Below the pieces are notes generated by a model, which saw only the letters and a list, made by a program, of their open reading frames with translations, was not told the DNA's origin and ran no database searches. Made by a program: the position numbers and the translations under genes. Below are positions 61,501 to 64,000 of a stretch of 64,000 nt of DNA, one piece after another (the first letter of the stretch is position 1; the number at the start of each line of letters is the position of its first letter). Source of the stretch: Lytechinus pictus (taxonomy: Eukaryota > Echinodermata > Echinoidea > Temnopleuroida > Toxopneustidae); assembly GCF_037042905.1 (NCBI RefSeq), contig NC_087247.1, positions 77,732,420-77,796,419 on the forward strand, written 5' to 3'.

Positions 61501-63247
61501 CTTGGGTTAGACATGCCCATGCACTCACCGTTGTACCAGCCATCACAATCATTGCACGCCACTGCACGATGTTTCCATTTTACTGCTCTAGAACATATCT
61601 GACAGGGATACTTTGGGGTCCTTGGGCCAGGATTTAGCTCCACGTCTGACGCAACAGATAGAAGAAGAAAAGTAAGGTATACAGTAAGAGGGTATGCTTC
61701 TTTCCTTGACCTTGTGTGTAGATGGTACATCCTCTGGCCCTTCGATTTGAGACTCCAGCTGACCAATGGAGACACTCTTGGAGCCAACAGCTGTTGAAAA
61801 TATATGTATCTGGAGTGATTTCTGTGTATTGCCATTGCATTGCCTCTTGAGCTGACCTACATGTATCACAATGCCAATTTGCACTACATGGATCATAATG
61901 TGATTGGTAGTTCGTACGCTGATAACTGATAATGCCAGTAACAACCGGAATAAATAATCCAGTGGGGTTCCATACTTCAGATTTCACAATTAGATTTCTA
62001 CCTTCCAACAGCTACAGTTGATCTTATCTGACTCATATTCTGAGCTAAAAAAATAGCATAATATTTCACAAAATCTAGACCGTCCACACCATCATCAAAT
62101 AGTATTCAGACATGAAGTAATTATAATAATACAAAACCTGTAATGTCCAAATAATTACTGAGGCAAGTACCGCTGACCACATCTAAGTATGAGAGACATT
62201 ATTAACTTGACACAAGATTGTATACATGGGACCAGAGTAGTATCTCTATAATACACAGTCCATGTCCAGCCAAAATTCCAATCTATAAAAATCTTCGCAA
62301 TCCTCCACAAATGATCCATAAAAAACTTCCCTGTCGAAGCTTTAGCTGATACACTGCAACATATTAAGATAATATTTCCTGTATTTTAGAGAAATAATGC
62401 TAAAATGAGAGATTTTAGCATGCAATTCAAAATGACAGTACACTCAACACTGACATCACACTGTAGTGTATTGTGATACTTTTTAAGGGGAAGTCCTGGG
62501 GACCCTGAAGAAAAGTTTGTTGTAAAAGTAGCAGATGAAATAATAAAAGTTATTGGTGAAGGTTTGAGGGAAATCCATTAAAGTCTAAGGAAGTTATTAG
62601 AATTTTGAGTTTTGGATTCGTGATGGGTTAAACAAGCAGCTGCCCCATGTAATATAAATAACATAAAGTTTTATTTTTTTATGATCTGTGATGACTTATT
62701 TTTGTTTTCTTTTTAGGAACATGTGAAAAATGATTTGTCTATTGATATACCGAATGTACAGTAACAACCTTTTTCAATTTTATGAGAAAATTACATTTCA
62801 TTGATTTTTTACCATATGATATGTAGGAAAGCTGCTTGCATATAATGTCACAAATCAAATTATGGAAATTCTATTAACCTCTTTATTCTTTGATGGATTT
62901 TTCTCAAATCTATGGCAGTATTTTCTATTATTTTCTTGCTATTTTTATAATAAACTTTTGTCAGGGTGAACTTCCCCTTTAGCTTTCTTTACGAATGACT
63001 GGAACATGTTCATAAGTCAGCTACATAGGGAAATATCATATAGCACAAGAAAGGGTCACCAGTCGTGTGTTAAGTCATTCGTAACTTACGAACAGCTTTA
63101 TGAAACGGGTCCCCGGTATTGCCTTTCTTTCCCAATATCAATTTTTTTTTTCTTTTGCATTGCAGATGGAAAGAAGCATCACAGTTAAACCAGTCAAGAT
63201 ACAGTGAAAGTTATGCTATTCTCAAGGCAATGTATGAACGTCAGTGA
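19435..63247 (+). CDS. LIN37: LIN37 homologue, whole gene (seven coding exons), MuvB/DREAM complex subunit
   Basis: Joining seven exons with GT-AG introns gives one open frame of 747 bases (248 residues plus stop). LIN37 is a core MuvB subunit that works in the nucleus with LIN9, LIN52, LIN54 and RBBP4; with p130/E2F4-DP it forms DREAM, which represses cell-cycle genes in quiescence. Visible landmarks: a basic nuclear-localisation-like run KSKKRKKR at residues 73-80; the family signature KLFDRSVDL at 103-111 followed by PLYPVCRAW at 119-127 (the CRAW box); an IPSP patch in exon 5; and a C-terminal block from QRWK (214-217) through WKEAS to the terminal YERQ (245-248), which is also how human LIN37 ends. 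Length matches the vertebrate protein. Introns are about 8.7, 12.9, 0.55, 1.0, 11.3 and 8.5 kb and full of mobile elements. The promoter and any upstream noncoding exon were not identified. Identity rests on recalled family sequence. Confidence 0.95.
19542..20855. other. LIN37 intron 1, first part
   Basis: Contains a 70-bp fragment of a Family 1 unit (about 19622-19690) and otherwise AT-rich sequence without a supported feature. Confidence 0.4.
21436..21770 (+). mobile_element. Family 3 element, 5' part
   Basis: Opens with the hairpin CCGAACAGAGTTCG...GGATA, as at 52206, followed by two units with GCTCTATCAGCTGC and TTCTTCTCCGAT. The AGGTCA-bearing part and tail are absent. Confidence 0.55.
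21865..23162 (+). mobile_element. Family 1 Helitron-like element, copy C
   Basis: Hairpin head GTCTCACC...GTGAGAC, GGCGCCGC, then about seven units. AGGTCAAAGGTCA is exact in three and degraded in the others. Ends GATGCAGGTGAGACTGCC...CACTTG in a T tract. No coding capacity. Confidence 0.75.
23295..24025. mobile_element. 731-bp TIR element (CATGGACCTATGAA termini)
   Basis: ACCATGGACCTATGAA at 23293 is inverted at 24012-24027, and similarity continues over AGATGGAC. Flanks GTTCATAC and GTTGATAC form an 8-bp direct repeat with one mismatch. Related to 15464-16326 by its termini. Non-coding. Confidence 0.55.
24206..24801. mobile_element. TTAA-type MITE (AGGGATGGTCC termini)
   Basis: AGGGATGGTCC...CCGG at the left is inverted at the right (GGATCATCCCTTTAA). 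The right flank keeps TTAA. The interior TGATGATGTCATC...TTTTGTATTTTATTAT block is shared with 27246-27850, so the two are related. Confidence 0.6.
25790..26777 (+). mobile_element. Family 2 Helitron-like element with four 154-bp units
   Basis: Hairpin head GTCTCGCC...GGAGCGAGAC after a T run. Four tandem units of 154 bp (about 25857-26460) each end AAGGTCAAAGGTCAATGAAC. The tail has ATGCAGGCGAGAC, hairpin AACGC-TTG-GCGTT, and TGCCTTG before TTT. The head and tail resemble Family 1 in layout, not in unit sequence. Overlapping minus-strand frames merely reflect the 154-bp period. Confidence 0.75.
26785..26860. repeat. Near-perfect hairpin around poly-T
   Basis: TTGTGGTCCCACATGTAGAC... (26785-26812) pairs with 26833-26860, with one mismatch, around an 18-T loop. 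It begins 8 bases after the Family 2 end. Confidence 0.7.
27246..27850. mobile_element. TTAA-flanked MITE (AGGACAAGTCCACCCC termini)
   Basis: TTAAAGGACAAGTCCACC at 27246 is inverted at 27850 with minor differences, and similarity extends over about 55 bp. TTAA at both ends. The interior has paired GATGACATCACAC / ATAGTGAGTGATGGACATCA blocks. Non-coding. Confidence 0.7.
28288..28338 (+). CDS. LIN37: LIN37 exon 2 (51 bp)
   Basis: A 51-base exon follows acceptor TTTGCAG and precedes donor GTAAGT. It enters in phase 2 (AG+T gives Ser36), encodes the acidic stretch [16 protein letters not shown], and leaves in phase 2. It is symmetric, so skipping would keep the frame. This part of LIN37 is poorly conserved, so the assignment rests on splice sites, phase and the acidic composition shared with other LIN37 proteins. 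Confidence 0.8.
28690..29140. repeat. Region of scattered GGTCTTTCAA words
   Basis: The word GGTCTTTCA or close variants occur many times on both strands at irregular spacing. No protein frame is convincing. Possibly a worn tandem repeat or an element with many binding-type motifs. Confidence 0.4.
29180..29553 (+). pseudogene. L1-like LINE ORF2 C-terminal fragment
   Basis: Translating 29270-29550 gives [18 protein letters not shown], then [18 protein letters not shown] and a VCP. This is the zinc-binding C-terminal region of L1-type ORF2 (KLRWFQYR...CTFC...EETIEHLFW). No RT palm remains. Family 1 fragment 29554-29683 follows. Confidence 0.75.
29554..29683 (+). mobile_element. Truncated Family 1 head (copy E)
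   Basis: Only the hairpin head (GTATCACCTGCACAGC...GTGAGAG), GGCGCCGC and the first part of a unit remain. It is cut where the GGTGGTATTCTGAA sequence begins. Confidence 0.6.
29684..30374. other. Unassigned sequence with GGTATTCTGAA words
   Basis: GGTATTCTGAA occurs three times in 29684-29870 with CAATTAGC/GCTCAAT words, as in an old MITE. 30000-30370 is purine-rich then AT-rich, nothing recognised. Confidence 0.35.
30925..31480 (+). pseudogene. L1-like LINE ORF2 fragment (thumb to C-terminus)
   Basis: The first frame gives [19 protein letters not shown] and later [11 protein letters not shown], matching the L1 ORF2 region before the zinc-binding motif. After a frameshift near 31250, [20 protein letters not shown] and [10 protein letters not shown] continue. 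It is dead. Confidence 0.65.
31481..32724. other. AT-rich sequence, no supported feature
   Basis: Only a short GCATCCACCGGCTC direct repeat near 32342-32370 stands out. Otherwise nothing recognised. Confidence 0.4.
32725..34437. mobile_element. 1.7-kb foldback element with 7-bp target duplication
   Basis: Starts TAGGAGTGGGCTATA and ends TATAGCCCACTCCTA, flanked by ATATTAC at 32718-32724 and 34438-34444. The arms pair over several hundred bases, including the GGGTCCGAGAAAAAAG and CCAAAATGGCCGCC blocks and the CCATCTAATATCCCAGAAC block. The middle contains a second inverted zone near 33340-33830. No transposase. A 7-bp duplication with long arms is like Galileo/P-type foldback elements (inference). 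Confidence 0.8.
34517..35520 (+). repeat. Second copy of the unclassified repeat seen at 5484-7850
   Basis: Shares, in order, the CAGCTGTATTTTCAAGGTCATTG start, GACTACCAGTACTGCAAATAT, GGTGTTTACGACC, CTCGATGGGATG and GGGGCAAAATATTTC blocks. Confidence 0.6.
35751..36676. other. 0.9-kb insert in the Family 1 copy F tail
   Basis: Family 1 sequence breaks at CAGCACTGC (35750) and resumes at TATTGAATCGCG (36677). The insert has a CACTTGAGTGAGCACC word and an opposed GTGCTCATTCAAGTG, but I could not define terminal repeats. Confidence 0.45.
36727..37373 (-). pseudogene. L1-like LINE ORF1 fragment (coiled coil, RRM-like and C-terminal domain)
   Basis: On the minus strand: a coiled-coil-like segment ([17 protein letters not shown]), then after a frameshift [16 protein letters not shown] and CDIDRSHHI, then after one [34 protein letters not shown] and DRHIFVLVK. 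This order (coiled coil, RRM with RRNNIRI, DIDRSHR, C-terminal domain) is that of L1-type ORF1 RNA-binding proteins. Its N-terminus lies at 40311-40457 on the other side of an inserted transposon. Confidence 0.8.
37389..37722 (-). repeat. Left arm minisatellite, 15-bp unit
   Basis: About 22 units of GGACAATTACCCCCC with variants (AACTACC, CCTGAGGAC, an expanded ATTTATTACC unit twice near 37550-37580). C-runs on + strand, so the minus strand is G-run rich. Confidence 0.9.
38560..39680. repeat. Diverged tandem units with GAGCGCGAAGCGCGAGC motif
   Basis: The motif occurs near 38827, 38950, 39388 and 39597, with CCATAAAACGGA and ACTTGATATTTTAAGC words recurring between. The same motif sits inside 9258-11140 (10266, 10374). 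Confidence 0.6.
39961..40296 (+). repeat. Right arm minisatellite, 15-bp unit
   Basis: About 22 units of GGGGGGTAATTGTCC or GGGGGGTAGTTGTCC, inverted relative to the left arm. G-runs of five to eight separated by nine bases suit G-quadruplex formation. Confidence 0.9.
40311..40457 (-). pseudogene. N-terminal part of the L1-like ORF1 split by the foldback transposon
   Basis: Minus-strand frame [17 protein letters not shown], then [18 protein letters not shown] and GGCGG, a Ser/Thr/Arg-rich N-terminus, runs into the transposon at 40301. After the transposon the frame continues at 37373 with [10 protein letters not shown]. The same strand and the 9-bp duplication show that the two pieces were once one gene. 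Confidence 0.7.
40458..41279. other. Rest of LIN37 intron 2
   Basis: Contains two related CAATC/GATTGGATC stretches (40825 and 41040) but no supported element. A pyrimidine tract leads into the exon 3 acceptor. Confidence 0.4.
41280..41413 (+). CDS. LIN37: LIN37 exon 3 (basic region)
   Basis: The acceptor is TTATTGTAG and the donor is GTAAGT at 41414. AG+G completes Arg53. The exon encodes [16 protein letters not shown] and then the lysine/arginine cluster KSKKRKKR, followed by an acidic/serine stretch. Vertebrate LIN37 has a comparable basic cluster at this point, probably a nuclear localisation signal. The exon ends in phase 1. Confidence 0.9.
41965..42131 (+). CDS. LIN37: LIN37 exon 4 (KLFDRSVDL / CRAW signature)
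   Basis: The acceptor TTTAG and donor GTAAGA bound 167 bases. Phase 1 to 0: A+AT gives Asn98. The exon carries the diagnostic LIN37 block: [12 protein letters not shown], then [14 protein letters not shown]. This block is nearly invariant in animal LIN37 and is the strongest single proof of identity. The CRAW box is recalled as important for DREAM-dependent repression. The Ser/Pro-rich tail ([12 protein letters not shown]) is a possible CDK target region; that is inference. Confidence 0.96.
42371..42978 (+). mobile_element. Family 3 element, 5'-truncated, in LIN37 intron 4
   Basis: Three units of about 160 bp (CCGTAAGTCACTTTT, CTGCATGTTATGCTGCAGTC, GGTCACATGGTAAGGTC). Two carry exact AGGTCAAAGGTCA. 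Tail GGGCGAGACACAAAATTGC...GCCTTG ends before TTT. The head hairpin is missing. Confidence 0.65.
43132..43263 (+). CDS. LIN37: LIN37 exon 5 (Pro/Ser-rich linker)
   Basis: The 132-base exon (44 codons, phase 0-0) lies between acceptor TTTTCAG and donor GTAAGT. It encodes [11 protein letters not shown], similar to the vertebrate YKLPPP segment, and [12 protein letters not shown], similar to the vertebrate SRIPSPLQP patch. Being symmetric, it could be skipped without a frameshift. Confidence 0.9.
43680..43880. repeat. Imperfect (GAT)n-rich microsatellite
   Basis: Runs of GATGAT, GATAAT and GGTGAT over about 200 bp in LIN37 intron 5. Confidence 0.8.
43951..44342 (+). mobile_element. Family 5 element, left part
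   Basis: Starts TATACGCCTGTCTTTACGGG, then a CCGTCTGTCTGTCCGTCC stretch, then ~160-bp units (CCTTGTAAACGCGATAACTTC, CATGGATCCCAGGAAG, GGTCAAAAGGTCAAAGTTCAAGGTCA). Interrupted at 44342 by LINE sequence; the right part is at 54153-54490. Confidence 0.6.
44343..44480 (-). pseudogene. 3' end of a minus-strand LINE
   Basis: Minus strand reads ...GATTATCAATAAAGACCATT and then a TTGAATTGAATGAATTG tail: an AATAAA and short-repeat tail, as in CR1-like LINEs. Probably the 3' end of the minus-strand LINE at 52870-54150, which has lost its middle. Confidence 0.45.
44509..44712. repeat. 54-bp tandem repeat, about four units
   Basis: GTATACATTTAAAAGTTAAT, CAATTTACAGGTACAT and AGGCTATACAGATCT recur with a 54-bp period; the last unit is shortened. 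Confidence 0.85.
45411..46233. mobile_element. Mariner-type MITE, palindromic arms, TA target
   Basis: Termini TACAGTGCGTCCCAG and inverted CTGGTACGCACTGTA, TA on each side. The arms pair over several hundred bases (GAAACC..., ATGACCTACCAATGTA, the CTCACTCATGCGTG and CCAGAACTTTGTTATTTC blocks). Removal restores the LINE residues N-K-L-Y-K-R-Y. Non-coding. Confidence 0.85.
47495..49518. mobile_element. 2.0-kb TA-flanked element (TACACAACAAAAAAAG termini)
   Basis: TACACAACAAAAAAAGTAAG is inverted at the right end with a following CCCCCC/GGGGGG. TA duplicates at both sides, so Tc1/mariner-like. Interior has GAGTGAGCAC words on both strands and CATGGTTGAAT/CATGGTTCAAT relatives, an inverted GGGGGCC zone near 48900-49170, and no transposase frame. 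Confidence 0.75.
49533..51221 (+). mobile_element. Tc1-like transposon with 449-bp inverted arms
   Basis: TA at 49531-49532 and 51222-51223. Termini CACTACTCAAAAAAAGTT and inverse. Arms 49531-49979 and 50775-51223 are reverse complements with no length change and, as far as I compared, only two base differences, so it is young. It carries an intact DD34E transposase frame. The right arm includes the end of that gene, so the left arm is an inverted copy of coding sequence. Confidence 0.92.
49767..50963 (+). CDS. Tc1-like DD34E transposase, N-terminus rebuilt from inverted arm
   Basis: The transposase cuts and pastes its own element at TA. From about residue 72: helix-turn-helix region ([20 protein letters not shown]), Tc1-type HTH2 ([10 protein letters not shown]), then the catalytic triad: D in LFTDESRF, D in MDDNARAH, E in [11 protein letters not shown]. 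Exactly 34 residues separate the second D from E, which defines Tc1. The frame is open for 398 codons to a TGA in the right arm. Residues 1-71 ([12 protein letters not shown]...) are the antisense of the C-terminal coding end, because the left arm is an inverted copy of it. The usual start and first helix of the DNA-binding domain are therefore missing. A shorter start may be used, or the protein may be inactive. Confidence 0.9.
   Translation: MSECLSGSSVTSVTTSCSNNGFTALSHGADEATDVSDVQCIPCSLQSHTQLLQSKWMGFELLETPPHHVPDWKLEAGLSKRRVARMMGVSHSVISRANQRHRETGLYSERPRSGRPVSTTPRDDRYLTNLSLRNRFHSARRLNNDFAAATGVIVSTQTIRNRLHRANMHARRPAQCVPLTPAHRKIRLNWAREHVRWTRQQWRRVLFTDESRFSLDHNDGRSRVWRRPGERFADPCIAEHDRYGGGSVMVWGGITYANRTRLYVVPGGAMTGVRYRDEVLEPIVVPFAENVGQNIIFMDDNARAHRARVVTEFLEGQGIERMEWPARSPDLNPIEHVWDMMGRSLEQLEAHPLGLQQLGVALEAAWDALDVRDINRLISSMRQRCEAVIAAGGGHTRY
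52206..52858 (+). mobile_element. Family 3 Helitron-like element, full head and tail
   Basis: Head TCCACCGAA-CAGAG-TTCGGAGGA is a hairpin after A (A|TC start, as in canonical Helitrons). Units of about 160 bp contain CCGTAAGTCACTTTTCAAC and GGTCACATGGTAAGGTCAAA; one is an exact DR1 (near 52677), others degraded. Tail GGGCGAGACACAAAATCGC...TGCCTTG before TTTT. It separates the plus-strand LINE tail from the minus-strand LINE. Confidence 0.7.
52862..54152 (-). pseudogene. Minus-strand LINE fragment (endonuclease end to RT fingers)
   Basis: From right to left: [10 protein letters not shown] (endonuclease), [32 protein letters not shown]; linker frame [19 protein letters not shown]; then RT fingers [61 protein letters not shown] and [11 protein letters not shown]. 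It breaks after [13 protein letters not shown] (52870), before the FADD palm. Frameshifts join three open pieces (54084-53872, 53875-53393, 53463-52912). Its family resembles CR1/Rex-type LINEs. Confidence 0.82.
54153..54490 (+). mobile_element. Family 5 element, right part
   Basis: Starts in mid-unit at CCTTGTAAACGTGATAAC, exactly where the left part (44342) breaks. One exact AGGTCAAAGGTCA near 54260. Ends CTTTACAGACGGGCGTATTATG, the inverse of the head TATACGCCTGTC. The two parts were one element before 9.8 kb of LINE and other DNA accumulated. Confidence 0.6.
54605..54678 (+). CDS. LIN37: LIN37 exon 6
   Basis: The acceptor is TTTTTAATAG and the donor is GTAAGT at 54679. The 74 bases encode [13 protein letters not shown] and leave two bases (AA) of a split Lys codon. 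The QRWKxIRxxWKEA block, continued in exon 7, is conserved at the LIN37 C-terminus. Confidence 0.92.
54740..55486 (+). mobile_element. Family 3 element, 5'-truncated, in LIN37 intron 6
   Basis: Four to five units with CATGCAAGACTCTCTTATGA and GGTCACATGGTAAGGTCAAA. AGGTCAAAGGTCA is exact near 54885 and 55195. Tail GAAACAAAATCGCTTATGCC TTG. Confidence 0.6.
55487..56089. other. AT-rich intron sequence
   Basis: Poly-A (55842-55863) followed by GATAAAATAAATTTGAATTG looks like the tail of a small retroposon, without a recognisable body. Confidence 0.35.
56090..57462 (+). mobile_element. Family 1 Helitron-like element, copy G
   Basis: Head GTCTCACCTGCATAGC...GAATGAGAC, GGCGCCGC, units with three exact AGGTCAAAGGTCA (about 56265, 56435, 56988), tail TAATGCAGGTGAGACTGCC...CACTTG before TTTT. 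It carries the 56550-56934 element. Confidence 0.75.
56550..56934. mobile_element. Short copy of the 7-bp-TSD foldback family
   Basis: TAGAAGTGGGC at 56550 and GCCCACTCCTA at 56934 are inverted. ATAATAG at 56543-56549 and 56935-56941 is an exact 7-bp duplication of Family 1 unit sequence. The arms carry the same GGGTCCGA...GTGTGCCGGGCC block as 32725-34437 but lack its long middle. Confidence 0.85.
57463..57900. other. Unassigned intron sequence
   Basis: AT-rich with poly-T near 57705; no supported feature. Confidence 0.35.
60180..60960. other. Foreign sequence inside the LINE endonuclease, with a microsatellite
   Basis: The endonuclease reading breaks here. Contents: GCCATTACGTAA and GCTATTACGTAA words, a GGGATGCAT/ATGCATCCC inverted pair (60602-60650), and (GAAA/GAAG)n at about 60705-60777. 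Boundaries uncertain. Confidence 0.45.
60705..60777 (+). repeat. (GAAA)n/(GGAA)n microsatellite
   Basis: Imperfect run of GAAA and GAAG units. Short K/E/R-rich and S/F/L-rich frames here are artefacts. Confidence 0.9.
61476..61620 (-). pseudogene. PHD-like zinc finger of the LINE, with a changed metal ligand
   Basis: YPCQIC, then [13 protein letters not shown] and [10 protein letters not shown]. In this LINE type the usual motif is WYHxxC; here the His is Asn, so the fourth ligand is lost. Translation ends soon after at a stop. Confidence 0.7.
61623..61646 (-). other. 2A recoding motif DVELNPGP
   Basis: In frame between a hydrophobic segment ([11 protein letters not shown]) and the Cys-rich finger. 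D(V/I)ExNPGP is the 2A consensus, at which the ribosome skips the Gly-Pro bond; 2A-like sequences have been reported in non-LTR elements, notably of sea urchin. It would release an N-terminal peptide from the rest of the protein. Confidence 0.85.
62011..62482. other. Unassigned intron sequence
   Basis: AT-rich, nothing recognised. Confidence 0.35.
62483..62982. mobile_element. TTAA-type MITE (GGGGAAGTCC termini)
   Basis: TTAAGGGGAAGTCC at the left and GAACTTCCCCTTTAG at the right are imperfect inverted termini; TTAA at left, TTAG at right. About 500 bp, non-coding, between LIN37 exons 6 and 7. Confidence 0.6.
63166..63247 (+). CDS. LIN37: LIN37 exon 7 (terminal exon, ends YERQ-stop)
   Basis: The acceptor is a long pyrimidine tract followed by TTGCAG. 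AA+A completes Lys222, and the exon encodes [16 protein letters not shown], then ILKAMYERQ and TGA. The same last residues (RYSES, MYERQ) end vertebrate LIN37, so the C-terminus is intact. An AATAAA at 63427-63432 lies about 180 bases after the stop and could be the polyadenylation signal. Confidence 0.95.
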
Positions 63248-64000
63248 TACTTACATTTTATTTTAAATAAGTTTCATCATCCGTCATCAATTTATTTTTA
63301 AATACATGTACCATACACCCCTAATTTGCATATCATTATCATGCAGTTGTGTTTATTATACAGATACCTCTGACTGTCAAAACATGTAGATTTATCTTGA
63401 AGATATTGTTATTATCAATTAGAGGAAATAAAGGGCAATGAATTGTGTTGCTGCAGTATATTAAAGGGCAATTCCATGAAAAGTGTACATCCTCCCCCTA
63501 TATTTTGAGACTTCAAGAACTAATTTTATATCTGTTTTCTAATTCATATAAAAGATTGTAATGCTCTCAATTCATCACGTTTCAAGCAGTTCATGAAGTG
63601 AAGAAAGAAAGAAGATGGGAGTTTGACATACAAAAAGATTGATCATTTTATAGAATAGCCCCAAGATGGAAGTGTAAAAGCCGTTTTACAAAGTATTAGG
63701 ATGTAGTGGATGAAAATGAGATCTCAGGTAGGCAAATCAGTAACTCCGCTGTCAAGTGATAAGGACGTTTCAATCATTTAATGGATTCTGGAGTTTCTAT
63801 TATTAAAACACTTTGGCAGTCACCACTGTCATGAAAGTTCATCATATACATGTAGTGGAGCCTAAAAAAAATTTAGAATTAAAAGAATGAATACAAAATG
63901 TACAGAAAAAACATGAAGTAATTATTTGTGTACCAACAAATGTGTTTTATTTCACAACACATACGCATATATATATACGTCACAAATATCTCTTTCATTT
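63248..64000. other. LIN37 3' UTR and downstream sequence
   Basis: AT-rich. Candidate poly(A) signal at 63427. No further gene or repeat recognised to the window end. Confidence 0.4.
63427..63432 (+). promoter_or_regulatory. LIN37: Candidate LIN37 polyadenylation signal AATAAA
   Basis: First canonical AATAAA after the LIN37 stop codon (63247), giving a 3' UTR of about 200 bases. Later sites cannot be excluded. Confidence 0.5.

Larger units (their letters stand above)
57930..62010 (-). pseudogene. LINE with 2A motif, PHD-like finger, endonuclease and RT (minus strand), decayed
   Basis: From right to left: ORF start with [15 protein letters not shown] (2A) and a Cys-rich finger (61835-61476); endonuclease beginning [14 protein letters not shown] (61255-61210), DRPDGYGG (about 61105), then after foreign sequence [20 protein letters not shown] (60105-60025); linker 59923-59240; [22 protein letters not shown] (58970), [21 protein letters not shown], the [10 protein letters not shown] box (58440), and the C-terminal [15 protein letters not shown] (58255). 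Many stops and frameshifts. The PHD-like finger, APE endonuclease and FADD palm place it with CR1-type LINEs. An insertion occupies about 60180-60960. Confidence 0.85.

Noticed and set aside
1..64000. CRISPR array, operon, or prokaryotic defence system
   Set aside because: Tandem repeats here have no spacer structure, no cas-like genes occur, and the window is clearly animal nuclear DNA.

Overview
This is a repeat-dense window from an animal nuclear genome. There is no bacterial-style gene packing, and the exons have GT-AG introns of up to about 13 kb. ACATGTA-type words, several CR1/L1-like LINEs, a LINE carrying a 2A (DVELNPGP) motif ahead of a PHD-like finger, and a foldback transposon built from 15-bp tandem repeats all suggest a marine deuterostome. 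A sea urchin or other echinoderm is my best guess, inferred from repeat style and not proven.

The single cellular gene I can support is a complete LIN37 homologue (MuvB/DREAM complex subunit) on the + strand. Seven coding exons lie at 19435-19541, 28288-28338, 41280-41413, 41965-42131, 43132-43263, 54605-54678 and 63166-63247. The splice phases fit at every junction and the predicted protein has 248 residues, close to human LIN37 as I remember it (about 246). The gene covers about 43.8 kb, of which only 747 bases code.

The rest is layered mobile DNA. 1-5976: a foldback repeat with ~400-bp tandem units, hosting two Helitron-like insertions. 5980-14065: more foldback repeats carrying a TTA-flanked element and a hAT-like element. 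14068-17830: a CR1-like LINE pseudogene with two insertions. 18076-19412: a TTAA MITE and the LIN37 5' region. 20850-28100 (intron 1): foldback, Helitron-like, TIR and hAT-like elements. 28340-41279 (intron 2): L1-like fragments, a 7-bp-TSD foldback element, and a 2.9-kb foldback element inserted with an exact 9-bp duplication into an L1-like ORF1. 43950-54500 (intron 5): a plus-strand LINE split by a mariner MITE, a TA-flanked 2-kb element and a Tc1 transposon, next to a minus-strand LINE. 54680-63165 (intron 6): more tandem-unit elements and the 2A-bearing minus-strand LINE.

The most unusual pattern is a group of at least six short non-autonomous element families with hairpin ends that insert into T tracts. 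Each is filled with tandem units containing AGGTCAAAGGTCA (a perfect DR1 nuclear-receptor site) or close variants. I found them in one orientation only, the same as LIN37. Insertion-free paralogous copies inside the window support the insertion model.
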